Notes under the pieces: model-generated
Told to the model about the DNA's origin: nothing
Database searches by the model: none
The model's input: the letters and a program-made list of their open reading frames with translations, nothing else
Shown: piece after piece, positions 41,001 to 49,000 of the stretch
Numbering within the stretch: position 1 is the stretch's first letter
Layout of the letters: every line of letters begins with the position of its first letter
Translations under genes and position numbers: made by a program
Origin: Bugulina stolonifera
Lineage: Eukaryota > Bryozoa > Gymnolaemata > Cheilostomatida > Bugulidae
Assembly (NCBI GenBank): GCA_935421135.1
Contig: OW285192.1
Span: forward strand, 9,383,501 to 9,447,500
DNA length: 64,000 nucleotides
Direction of reading: 5' to 3'

Positions 41001-41302
41001 TAGCTTTGAATCAATGGCAAAGAGGTGACTTTGTGTCTGCTGAAAAGCTATATGTTGAAGCGTTAGACGAGCTGAAGAACTGCGACAAACTGTTCCCTGC
41101 ACCTGCAGCTTTAGAGCGAGGAGAACTACTACAGAGCATGGGCAGGATGTATGAGAGCAGAAAATGGCACAACAGAGCATTAGATTGCTTCAACGAGGCT
41201 CAATCTAATTTCTTGTTTGGGTGTGACAGCCACGACCACCCTAAGATTATCGAGATGGAGCAACAGATCAGAGCTGCTAAATCAAACATTCAATCAAGGT
41301 GA
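26089..41302 (+). CDS. Nucleotidyltransferase-like/TPR protein, copy A
   Basis: Three exons: 26033-26103 (ATG at 26089, reading MGDYQ; an in-frame ATG at 26035 is also possible), 37475-37630 and 38426-41302. All junctions are phase 0; the protein is ~1015 aa. Residues about 190-204 show GSMAKGEATPYSDLE, the GS...DxE signature of the nucleotidyltransferase fold, closest to DUF294/GlnD-type proteins. Tetratricopeptide-like helical pairs follow at about 620-710, 738-780 and 912-990 (e.g. ADCYYGLTRYEEAAMEY, ILAHVLWTLGLNYFYTKRY). No signal peptide or membrane segment. Function is unknown; a nucleotide-transferring domain on a TPR scaffold is inferred. Intron 1 (26104-37474) contains a 10.9 kb Polinton in antisense. 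Copy B at 56162-62229 confirms the exon structure. The first short exon is the least certain part. Confidence 0.72.
26249..26622. repeat. Left terminal inverted repeat of the Polinton
   Basis: 374 bp, matching the reverse complement of 36743-37116 with few differences. It starts with the 14-bp palindrome GTGCAGATCTGCAC preceded by A, and contains a repeated motif CCTAACCGCGACCGAAAAAT spaced ~36 bp. Confidence 0.92.
26623..26982. other. CpG-rich stretch inside the left end of the Polinton
   Basis: 26630-26810 is clearly more GC/CpG-rich than the rest of the window and is not part of the TIR, followed by AT-rich sequence. It may be regulatory for the terminal genes. No coding sequence was recognised. 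Confidence 0.4.
26983..27513 (-). CDS. PRO: Polinton cysteine protease (adenain-like, PRO)
   Basis: 176-aa frame with the order of an adenovirus-type maturation protease: His in GEHW (H52), acidic residue in YFDSYG (D67), oxyanion Gln (Q98) and nucleophile Cys (C105), with the Q-to-C spacing of seven seen in this family. The residue after the Cys is Trp (VCWDYC) rather than the usual Gly. In the family it cleaves capsid precursors during particle maturation. It starts directly after the major capsid frame (stop at 27516) on the same strand, consistent with one morphogenesis module. The frame itself is intact. Confidence 0.8.
   Translation of the reverse strand: MDTMSIARILADDEESSSLFRGVMPRDHFINSFSTPGIYVFNTHSSDRVGEHWISVFSTSKEIDYFDSYGLPPSFYPDVCEMLERNDVIIRWNGECIQGELSNVCWDYCILFCLLRARRWSMSKIIKRLITITSEEMRDHSVRALLSRMYGKTIGKNIPRSTHINGLESILNCSFE
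27516..28864 (-). pseudogene. MCP: Polinton major capsid protein (hexon-like double jelly-roll), frameshifted
   Basis: The N-terminal 327 codons (28864-27881) start with a region typical of Polinton/adintovirus hexon-like proteins (FDLFATPPTHTS, GAIEIVIPPSDELY). The C-terminal part continues in another frame from about 27890 to 27516 (SGKFAREYMNLF, LSLFVYEEKDDI). The shift lies near 27885-27892 and fits loss of a single base. The protein would otherwise form the major capsid shell. It is broken here, so no complete capsid protein can be made from this copy. Downstream of pX-like and upstream of the protease. Confidence 0.8.
28950..29375 (-). CDS. Polinton pX/pVI-like core or minor capsid protein
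   Basis: 141 aa from the ATG at 29375 (MAPRIVPYFPTDSSEMY). A glycine-rich amphipathic segment (GIGSLFSGLARGVLPLLKKG) is followed by a Lys/Arg-rich tail (KKKRRGKR). This layout is usual for small adenovirus pX/pVI-like proteins of Polintons and adintoviruses, thought to bind DNA or disrupt membranes. It lies between the penton-like gene and the capsid gene on the same strand. Assignment is by composition and position, not by a catalytic motif. Confidence 0.6.
   Translation of the reverse strand: MAPRIVPYFPTDSSEMYKDYYNSQVGDGMSVYRGRPVMTGNGIGSLFSGLARGVLPLLKKGAKTIGKKLLTTGAGLLGDVIKGENFKTSASKRFREAGGDLLHDVEGVLRSSQVKRKKAGGQASSSRVSKKKRRGKRTIFD
29392..30138 (-). CDS. Polinton minor capsid (penton-like) protein
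   Basis: 248 aa, intact, ATG at 30138. It has the features of the Polinton penton-like single jelly-roll: an N-terminal beta-rich part (WEVGLLDIQYPVSW), the central phrase PRLVGDSLVPLLRTIPI and the C-terminal SNVQYSPV...IDIRRDDGE...GKVVLTVRF. It would occupy the vertices of the capsid. It nearly abuts the pX-like gene (stop at 29392, next ATG at 29375), as expected for a morphogenesis cluster. Confidence 0.75.
   Translation of the reverse strand: MAFNVTLTSNVLLGGEASNTNAHFTTKLARPLNLPSSQWEVGLLDIQYPVSWRNIELGYVEVKNTSESVPRRCNIRNGRYSSIGELLTEINRSLINFSLENEVNFYYDALRNESFILIRRNTHSIRLSRDVAWILGFEPNKVYEAEVTRSPNSPDINAGFTSLYVYSSVVAPRLVGDSLVPLLRTIPITETERNSTVFREFSNVQYSPVSNTSTDLIEIDIRRDDGERVSFRSGKVVLTVRFRPRGEV
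30185..31267 (-). pseudogene. INT: Polinton integrase with C-terminal chromodomain, interrupted by a TGA
   Basis: One reading frame of 360 codons with a single in-frame TGA at codon 110 (30938-30940). The rve/DDE catalytic residues are visible on both sides: D81 (QADLVDV), D141 (LQTDKG), E176 (ASLIERF). Residues about 322-360 form a chromodomain (KVEKVLRKR...FVKWMGYPDS..SWI), as in chromodomain-bearing retroviral-like integrases. At the stop the context SRKA*VF fits a Trp codon (TGG) mutated to TGA. The enzyme would insert the element into the host genome; this copy is inactive unless the stop is read through. Confidence 0.85.
31249..31785 (-). CDS. Polinton charged protein of unknown function
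   Basis: 178 aa from the first ATG (31785). The frame is open further upstream without an ATG. It is very rich in Arg, Lys, Gln and Glu, with a basic middle (KRKRYKARSS). No known motif was recognised. It overlaps the start of the integrase by 19 nt. Confidence 0.5.
   Translation of the reverse strand: MSKFLKELKRSRQPQRDLFSQLDSISTGLGGVRESIHQPRIRQEREYLEQDPVDILLSNRNGEERSRQILLERERKRHRIPQLQISGQGIKRKRYKARSSDYTTTFNRKDEQKDESNRLQLHEKGGKSPVITRSTSDARKASERVGRDIVKHQARFKQALDKGVHKRVGKDRKWLMSE
31999..32352 (-). CDS. Polinton small protein with glycine-rich hydrophobic tail
   Basis: 117 aa. The N-terminal two thirds are helical and basic. The C-terminus is a hydrophobic Gly/Leu segment (GGFLGLLLKPLIGLVGGLLG) ending GRR, of the kind found in small Polinton proteins. 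It could be a membrane-active or structural peptide. No enzyme motif. Confidence 0.55.
   Translation of the reverse strand: MRYVNSPSMSTRLRRNALSILALSRARASVRNATISEANKDLVLALVECARNVLIGNVQLTPTQLTSLRRHRRAIEDLINSRTTLREKKVILQRGGFLGLLLKPLIGLVGGLLGGRR
32417..33073 (-). CDS. ATP: Polinton FtsK/HerA-type packaging ATPase
   Basis: 218 aa. Walker A GPTGSGKT at residues 20-27, Walker B WLIIDD with D91/D92, and a downstream polar motif (FFLLQNLFP, Q) fitting the sensor/arginine-finger region. It belongs to the A32-like genome packaging ATPases that move viral DNA into capsids. The frame is intact. The start overlaps the end of the upstream membrane protein by 32 nt, indicating a compact cluster. Confidence 0.85.
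   Translation of the reverse strand: MSQRETDLRLKNPFTALVCGPTGSGKTELLFNLINRVAEVSTPTPMDIIYCYGVWQPRFDEFKDRVHFHSGMIDVENDIPRDGNIRWLIIDDLMGEVRGKESINAIFTKFSHHLNISVFFLLQNLFPKDNRTVSINSQYFFLFKNPRDGVSVSNLAKQAFPQSMKAVQEAFGDATREPHSYFFINLRQETPEWARLIGNFASRHLPMAAYIPNNTSYK
33042..33389 (-). CDS. Polinton single-pass membrane protein
   Basis: 115 aa from the ATG at 33389. An acidic N-terminal half precedes a basic KKRRP and a transmembrane helix (LAMTLLVLLLFIVGFYYAY). The short C-terminal part is polar. No known family recognised. It overlaps the ATPase gene. Confidence 0.5.
   Translation of the reverse strand: MLERQQVENKGLECGDVADGLLRDVVEIVLENVEKVDDDSNVRVDNKVRKKRRPLHLAMTLLVLLLFIVGFYYAYTYLRANMTLLKAEESEKSIIRPSGIQVSNYNVTARNRSSS
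33431..34513 (-). CDS. Polinton protein of unknown function, acidic C-terminus
   Basis: About 360 aa from the ATG at 34513. The N-terminal ~150 residues are helical and globular-looking (FNDFKTRWTVIKRGLPRRP; PTNIVYLLNIFIYIDNEPQ). The rest is low complexity and acidic with Ser/Pro/Glu repeats (PVDSSLLEVDFE and PVDRKIIEVDFE are a clear internal duplication). No catalytic motif was recognised. Its 3' end lies beside the membrane-protein gene. Confidence 0.5.
   Translation of the reverse strand: MWFFVDQNAKCEVINEICFYIMGIIQSVRYLYTGVGKDFRERALSFNDFKTRWTVIKRGLPRRPHDEVRKYDIQYIIDEMELPGQIKANVKEMVEIIRFTPTNIVYLLNIFIYIDNEPQRERAKYELFYRVLNILERGARRRKLEDERQKTRNRRGVDDIDITGSIIRSRRHVYAAHFSIPSKKRKTTSPSREEDYISHTSSPVDSSLLEVDFEKDPLPSSRVEDTPHAPTPVDRKIIEVDFEEKVEQLELITEGDDENLVTNLPNGRDEQIEERVIEEKIQTVIGEGEIIERERIQVEDVKVIKSSNEEEREERDESSELDQKTSSIIPNFQIPFIQEEEEESSEDSLPLPLWVPTSDA
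34498..34725 (-). CDS. Polinton small acidic protein
   Basis: 75 aa. It contains a tandem peptide repeat (SERDSLVEEY, SERDSLVEEE) encoded by a 24-bp direct repeat, and a Cys-rich end (SPCGCGSS). It overlaps the next frame by 16 nt. No known function. Confidence 0.4.
   Translation of the reverse strand: MLIRASERDSLVEEYSERDSLVEEEQSTQRMENIAELQEEGIQILLKDVLPKSVWDYMISRNMDTTNSPCGCGSS
34795..36030. repeat. GA/CT-rich fold-back minisatellite inside the Polinton
   Basis: 34801-35200 is a purine-rich (plus strand) array of GGAGAGGGTCGGAGGAGGGT-like units. From 35207 the complementary CT-rich arrangement runs to about 36030. The two halves form a large imperfect inverted repeat (~400 bp against ~820 bp). 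Long open frames in several registers on both strands come from the unit structure and are not genes. The tract lies between the last recognisable gene and the right TIR. Confidence 0.9.
36040..36742. other. Polinton right interior, no gene
   Basis: AT-rich stretch between the CT-rich array and the right TIR. No PolB motif or fragment and no other gene was seen. Confidence 0.5.
36743..37116. repeat. Right terminal inverted repeat of the Polinton
   Basis: Reverse complement of 26249-26622; ends GTGCAGATCTGCACT. Confidence 0.92.
37631..38425 (+). other. Intron 2 of nucleotidyltransferase-TPR copy A
   Basis: Donor AAG|GTAAGT at 37631, acceptor TTTTAG at 38425. 795 bp, against 466 bp in copy B. 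No internal gene was seen. Confidence 0.7.
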
Positions 41303-43747
41303 ATCACTTCACATGGTTATCCAAATAATATTACATTTCAATGCAAATAATGGCTTAACAATGCACATTGTATAATAATAATATGTGTACACATGCAATT
41401 GTAGTCACCAATACTTTTGGGGAAACCCATGTTCTCTACATGTACGTGAGTACAGTTATGACAGTATACACTATGTGCTTCTAACAGTACATATTATTAA
41501 TTTTTCTCATTATATTGTATTGTATTGTATTAAGTATATTGTTGTTCGACTTTGTTTTTGTTACAGTTCTACAAGGATTGTTAAACCAACACTGCAATAT
41601 TTTTTTTATCATTTTATGCTATAAAATCAAAAGATATGGCCATAATTCAAACAATATGGTGACACATACATTCTGTCTGACCCTACTGTGTGGAATACAT
41701 TATAAATTATTAAGATTAAGATTAATTAATTAAGATCATAAGCATTATATCTGCGGATGAATGTACCTGTTACAAGCACTTGCGATTGCAGATATAATAT
41801 ATTGTATTGTGAGTTACAGTACTTACAAGCTGCAGCATTGCATTGCATTATGGGTTAGTTATAGGTTACACATGTACATTGTACAACACAGAGTAATCCT
41901 GGGCAGCTGGCATACAATTGTTAGACTGTGCATGTAAGTAGTGTTGTGGATGTGTCCCAGACGGCCCAAGGTCTGTACACAGCCACCGAAGACTTGTAGG
42001 TGCAGATGCAGAGAACAGCTACCTAGCCAAGCAACCTCTTATACCAACGTATGTAACATGTAGTGTGCAAGATTCAACTTATCAGCACACCAATACAACT
42101 CATAAGATATAAGTATGTGTATGATGTATTGAGAGAACTTGACAGCATGAAAGCAATACAAGAGACTGCACTTAGTAACAATAATCTCATTCCTTTTATA
42201 GGTAAAGGAGACAAAGAAAGCTGTCTACTACTTCCGACAGACAGGCCTTTTACACTAGTAGGCAGTTCACATACAGTCTACAGTCTTTCATATATAATAA
42301 GGCTGTTCATAAAATAATGGCTGGTAATGAAATGCTATAATTTGCCACAGAAACTATTACATAATAATATACTGAGGATTACATAATAAGCTAAGCACTT
42401 AGCAAATAGTCTCAAGTGATTACATAATAGCTGAAGGATCCTTTGTCAGTTGGCTGAGGCTAGCATGGCCTGGGAGCCACATCCACTACAGTAGGTCTTA
42501 AGGTTGATATTTGAATTAACAAAATTTCACAAGTTCGACTGGATGAGACAGGTATACCCACTGTCGATAAGCCTAGTAAAGTAATTCAAGATGAACACAG
42601 ATAGTAATTGGTTGAAGAGATAAGTCATGTCGGAAGGATCAGCTTGTAACAGAAAAGCGGAGCCATTTAAGCTGAAATACAGAATTACTTCAATATCCCC
42701 AACTAAACTAATGTCTGTTTGAGCTTGTACATGATGTCATGGTGTGTGTGTAGCTGCAATGTTTCTGTGTATGGTTGTCCTACTGAGTGCCGATGTTAGC
42801 ACGGGTAAGGGAAGTGCTTGGTAGTGGTAGTGGGCTGCCAAGGTAAACTTCCAAACATTACATAAAGAGTGTGTCATGAGGGAAGTTTACTTAAGAATAT
42901 ATACATTGTATGTATATACTGTTTATGCTGTTTATGTATATACACTACCTGTGTATAGTGTACTAATGGTGGTGTGTTCGTGACTATTATGTCACGAGGG
43001 AAATTTATATGTGATGTGTGTATATGTAATATGTATTGAATAATATGTATGTTTAGTATACTAATGGTTCTATGTAATATATATTTATTTTGACTGAATT
43101 GTGTTTGTATAATGGTTCGTGTAATGAACTGTGTAATTGGTAATTATCTTCTCCTGTTAACCTCCAATCAATTGAGAGAAGATAACTTTGGTTCTCATGT
43201 AATATGTGTACACTAATTAATAGTTGTCTTCTCCCGTCAATTTTCAGAGAAGATAACTTCTATTAATGAATACTTTGGTCTAATAATATAAGAGTGTGTA
43301 TAACCTCCTGTAATCGATCCATTATTTTATGTAAACTGGTGTATTTTGGTTCTATGGTTCTATGTGTATTATTAGTGGTAGCACTCAGGACATATGCACT
43401 CAATTATTTATTTCCTCCTGTAGACATACAAATGTGATTCTCTTTGTTGTAGAATATAATAATCCGAGTGACAGAATTGGGACTACCTCCCCTGGATAAT
43501 TTATATGGTATATCCTTCACGTAAGAGTAAGACACCCACGAAAATATAACTAGCCTACTATATAACTATATACTACAATATAGAATACTTTTATATAGTA
43601 AGCATAACTTGAAGTTATCTACCTTCTGGTATATCAGTGTTTGATTTAGATGGTTACTATGGGGTTGTCTTCTCTCGCCCAGTCAGACTACGCCTTACCT
43701 TGCAACTATGCAGCCCTATTAATAGTGCTGCCTACCAGTGAGGGGCT
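41303..43747. other. 3' flank of copy A and intergenic region
   Basis: The first ~1.4 kb resembles 62230-63480 downstream of copy B and is part of the duplicated block. An open frame near 42063-42317 has no recognised motif and was not accepted as a gene. Two imperfect hairpins (AGTTGTCTTCTC/GAGAAGATAACT type) occur at 43142-43190 and 43222-43260. Confidence 0.5.
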
Positions 43748-44048
43748 ACCACCCCCTCTCTAGCGGATGTCCACAGATCCGCAGTGTTTTTGAACTACCT
43801 ATATATAGCAGGGGTCCACTATCCGCAGTCTCTACTACCCCCTCTCTAGTGGATGTCCGCAGATCCGCAGTTTTTTTGAACTACCTATATATACCAGGAG
43901 TCCACTATTCGCAGTCTCTACTACCCCCTCTCTAGCGGATGTCCGCAGATCCGCAGTGTTTTTGAACTACTTATATATAGCAGGGGTCCACTAACCGCAG
44001 TCTCTACCACCCCCTCTCTAGCGAATGTCCGCAGATCCGCAGTTTTTG
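43748..44048. repeat. 86-bp tandem repeat, four copies (last partial)
   Basis: The unit begins CCCCCTCTCTAGCGGATGTC, contains CAGATCCGCAG and ACTACCTATATATA, and recurs at exactly 86-bp steps (43755, 43841, 43927, 44013). Confidence 0.92.
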
Positions 44049-44335
44049 ATGGACCTGTATAATATGTAGGGTAGGCAATTCCATTATAATTTGGATTATG
44101 CATTACAACTATGTTGTATAAGTAGGTCATATAATGGATATTCCTATGATTCAAGTGGCAGGTCTGGTTCATAAATCAGCTGTCTAATAGAACCGTTGAT
44201 GTACTTGTTATAATACTATCATTACTTGTACTATGGTTAGTTTATCACAGACCTGCCAACTCTGGTGGCAACATACATGTATTCCTCTTTATTTGGTCAA
44301 ATTGATGCCTACAAGTTGCATGAGATGTAGTGTTA

Positions 44336-44666
44336 AGGCTGGAGCAAACTGGAAGCGAAATCAGTCACGCGGCAATTGGAGCCATCGTGTTTCGCTTGGC
44401 ACTTCCAAGCACACTAGGCGCGAAACATTCGCGTTGGACTACTTACTGGTTTGAGCATGTCCTGCGCTTATGAATGTTGAAATTTTCGAGCGAAATGATG
44501 AAATGGCTGGGTTGTCGACCAATAGCGCGCACACAGCAAGCGAAAATATCAAACATGTTTGATCCGAGCGAATTTGCAAATTTAGCCCAAATTGGCAGGG
44601 TCTCGCTTGTTTCTCGCAATTTCTCTAGCGGATTTCGCCTCATTCGCTTCCAGTCTGCGCCTGCCT
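44336..44666. mobile_element. MITE-like element with terminal inverted repeats, 331 bp
   Basis: The left end AGGCTGGAGCAAACTGGAAG and right end (reverse complement) AGGCAGGCGCAGACTGGAAG form ~24-bp imperfect TIRs ending in GCGAA. The interior repeats GCGAAA/TTTCGC words and is GC-richer than its flanks. No clear target duplication; TGTTA occurs near both ends. Confidence 0.6.
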
Positions 44667-45240
44667 CTATTGTGTTATAGTACATGTAGCTCCACCTAGC
44701 CAGTGCAGTTATGCTATATACAGCCCCAACGTTTAGCTTATTTTTACATTTCAATATATTATTGGAGTAACATGGGCAGGCCTGCATTACCATTCAACAC
44801 TGCATAAAGTATGTTCAGTGCTATGCAATACGCTAACATGGCAAATGCAATAATATTGTGGCACATATTATTATTGTCTACATGCACATACATTTATTCC
44901 ACAGTCTTAGCATGATTCATCACGGTGCTGGAAAAACACCGAACCACCGAACAGCGGAATGGAATTCACCGACCAGCGGATGAATTTAACAGAATAGAAT
45001 TTCTTTGGATGCCTCACTTATAGCATGATATTAGACCATTATAACCAGCATTTTACTATTATGAACTCATAAAATCCTTGCACAACTCAACAATAGTCAT
45101 TTATAATTATAAAAAATTAATTATAAATTTTTATTCAGACGAGCAATAAATAGGCCTAAATGAGTAAGTAGAATCTAAACATCTCGACTCTCAAATATCT
45201 AGCCCACAATGTTCCTGAGCTGAGTGGCAATAAACAATAT
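44667..45240. other. Intergenic, no gene
   Basis: AT-rich. A short stretch with repeated CACCGA words at about 44925-44985 may be an eroded mobile-element end. Nothing else recognised. Confidence 0.4.
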
Positions 45241-46029
45241 TTTATGCAAAAAATATTTTACTAACCTATTAAATAAGTTGTAAATCACAATGACAATATA
45301 GTCCGGTAGCAGGAGGCAAAAAAAGTGCTTAGTTTTTGAAACTCGTAAAAATTTCCTTGAGACTTTTCTGGGGTAACTTTTCGTGTCTGCCGCAACGTAA
45401 CCGCGCCGATCACCCTCTATTAATGAAAGAATCTAAGGCTATAAATTTATATAAAATTACCAGATGCATGATAATATATAGTACAGAAGCAACCTCCCTT
45501 TTTATATAGATTTCTAGCAATTGAGGTGGGGCCAGGTATTTTTTGCATGAAACTCTTAATTAAACATAAATATTTTGATATGCAAATTTCTACACCTCAC
45601 ATAGTGCCAGTATAGTTGTTGTGGTCAATTGATTTATGCAAAAAATATTTTACTAACCTATTAAATAAGTTGTAAATCACAATGACAATATAGTCCGGTA
45701 GCAGGAGGCAAAAAAAGTGCTTAGTTTTTGAAACTCGTAAAAATTTCCTTGAGACTTTTCTGGGGTAACTTTTCGTGTCTGCCGCAACGTAACCGCGCCG
45801 ATCACCCTCTATTAATGAAAGAATCTAAGGCTATAAATTTATATAAAATTACCAGATGCATGATAATATATAGTACAGAAGCAACCTCCCTTTTTATAAA
45901 GATTTCTAGCAATTGAGGTGGGGCCAGGTATTTTTTGCATGAAACTCTTAATTAAACATAAATATTTTGATATGCAAATTTCTACACCTCACATAGTGCC
46001 AGTATAGTTGTTGTGGTCAATTGATTTAT
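45241..46029. repeat. 392-bp tandem duplication
   Basis: 45241-45632 and 45633-46024 are nearly identical adjacent copies (one difference noticed, TATATAGA against TATAAAGA). Both copies begin TTTATGCAAAAAATA. No gene inside. Confidence 0.93.
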
Positions 46030-49000
46030 CGTGCAAGTAAAAATAACAAACATTTGTCAGATCGCCATTGATGAGCCGGAAAAGATTGCTTTAGTGTTAA
46101 TGCTCATGCGTAACGGCAAACACTGTCCAATTAGAAGTGGTTGTGCCTGCGGATTTCTATAGTAACCACAATAACAACAGCTGCACATGGCCAAATAGCA
46201 GTTACTAGTATTACTAGACATAATTAGTAATACTAGATACATGTAGTTATAATATTGTTGTTTAGGATTGTTACTGCTATAATGCCCTAATGGCTATATG
46301 AATTGAGTTGTGGGAGGTTTATAATGTGTTAGACTAAGGTAATACAACAGCTACAACAATGGATAATTGTTTATTTTACTGCTGTGAAAATATCAAAGAC
46401 ACACCAGTTATTCTCTTCACCATATCAACCCCCAAAAGTGGGGAATAGGTGTGAATGTGTTCTGATGTGCTGCATATAGAAAATTGGTCTCAACATTCAC
46501 TCAGGGAGAACTTGAATGTGTCAATTTTCCTAACTAGTATTCTTTAAAATTGATGAAAAAACTGGCTCTAGCAACTAAAAGTCATCAATACTTCATTACT
46601 CTAGGTATTTTGGTGCATGTAATACACCTATATCTATACACATGTACAGTAGGCAATATACCCATACATACATGTACATCCTTCTACTATATAACATAGG
46701 CTACTTGCAGTATTAGAGAGCAATATTCAATGAATCATGCTACATGCAATGTCAACAGGGAAGTAGACCAAAAAGTCGTTGGCTCTCAAATTGGCCATGT
46801 ATATTCATAAGTAGTGTAATTTATTTATTTCCTGCTTTTAGTACTGAACATAACTAATAGTGGCAGATGAAATAAACTACATAATAATGTTACATTTTGA
46901 TGTTAAATTGCAAACTATATTGTTAAGTGAGTTACATATTCATGCTACATAAGTATAATATGTGGTTATTGCTCTATATTTAAAGTGTGATCAAATTGTC
47001 AATAGATTTAATAAACCAAACGAAATCATAAAATCACCAAGTCCATCAGGAAGTGTGCCTGCTGAAAGTCCTGTGTCACCATAGGCAAGCATTATTTGCT
47101 AATTTATATAAAAAGATCAGACAAAACCATAACCATGCCCACTTAGGAAGTTCCTTACAAACACTAGCAGTTAAAACAAGTAATCTCTGTACACTGGGCT
47201 GTTACTACATGTAGGGGGCCTACTTACAATATGTAGTTGTATCTAGGAAACGTAGATGGGGTATTGGATAAAATTCATGGGGATCAAGAAGAGAAAAATG
47301 CCAAAGGGGAGCCTCAGAGTCAGCATGGTAGACCATGATGATGCCAGATATTAGGAAGAGGCAAGGTGTTTTTTGATTGAATAACTTACAAAGCATTTTA
47401 CACAAAAACACATTTGTGTGACAGCCTCTAGCTTTCCACATAATTGAAACCAAAATTATAGTGACACCAAGTAACATAAAAAACTGTAAAGGATAATAAT
47501 TGGGCATTACAACACACCAACTGCTTGTATAACATTCACATGTACAAGCCAACTAAACCCAGTCTTCAGGCTACTAACATCCTTGGGTCCCAACTACAGT
47601 GCCTATATTATGCATATTCAGTACTATTAATAGGGACATGTATTATAGCCCTATAATTTCAAAAGATTATGATTTAATACTTCTTAACCTCCTAGTAGAT
47701 ATACACATATGGCCCTCATATATATGCACCTCGGCTTACATCTATATATCCTAAATATGCAGATGAATGCTTATAACTGATTTAACAACAAATACTCCCC
47801 TATGGCAATTGCAAGCGTTCACTGGTCACTACAAGAAACATAAACTCATGAAATTGCACGCTAGGAATTAATACATGTACATGTACATTATCAATTGATT
47901 TACCAATCAGTTTCTCAGAGGTGGAGGTGCGGTTCTAAGGTGAACTACCACATTGCCGACTAATCCAAGCAGCACCTAATTGGCCACTGGATTCCTAGGC
48001 TGCATCCTCAGATCCTTGATGCAACATGTTCTGTACCTGCATGCGTATCTAGTAATGCAACCAGAAGTAATGCATTTCTACCAAGTTTTGAAAGCAACTC
48101 TGATGGCAGTATTTACTATTTGAGTGTTTTTATCAACTTCTAAAAGGCCTCTTAGTCTCCGAGGTCACTTTAATTTGTATAATATTTTCATTAACTGGAT
48201 TATTATTGTTGCTGCTCACAACTCTTCATGCCTAGCCTATTGGTGTAGGATGTTAACAAGTAGGAAATGTAGATAGAGAGGTGTAGGATAACAGTGTAGA
48301 AATCTATGACTTGTATGTTCATAGGAATCTCAAAAGTTCAGTAGCGGATATTAACAGATATTTTTCAAACTGTTCCTAACTTTATGCTATTTTAAAATGT
48401 GTTCCTTTGTTGACTGTTACATTATGTAATTTAAACAGAGTTTCTCAAACACATTAGAAGTGTGTGATAGCGGTGTCTTGGATATACATGACAATTTTCG
48501 AAATCGATAGAATCTGTACAATAGTACTAAAACTTGCTATTATACTTAGAACTGGCACCTTAGGAGGTGTAGAAATGTCATATTTGACATCAGCACAAAA
48601 TTCTGATCTAGATACATGTCTTTTTATGTGGCCCCACTTCGATTGCTAGAACGGCTATTTTTTTTCAAGATATCCAGAGGTTGCTTCTGTACTAATACTC
48701 TGTTAGGTGCAGCAGCAGAGAGCTTTAAATAGCCTTAGTTCCTTGTTTGTGGTTGGGGTAAGGGCGGTCAACCAACAAAATATAGAGAGGACAACTTCTC
48801 CTGCTTCAGTTTTGGCGAAGAACAAAGGCTATCCCAAATTTCTCCACTTCTGTACCTAACCCGATACACTGGGTTGGGAACAGATGTCAACTGGTTACAA
48901 AAAGTTTGGTAGAGTTGAAGCAACTGAAAATTTAGGGAACTTCAATATTTACTTTCATTTTTAGGACCTAAGGCTACGAAATTTGGCTCCGTGTGGTCCA

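Noticed and set aside
42063..42317. 84-codon plus-strand frame downstream of copy A
   Set aside because: It might be an exon, but it has no counterpart downstream of copy B and no clear domain; kept only as a note.
47220..47552. Minus-strand 110-codon frame with hydrophobic stretches
   Set aside because: No recognised motif, no paralogue, no supporting splice context, and a length that can occur by chance in 64 kb.
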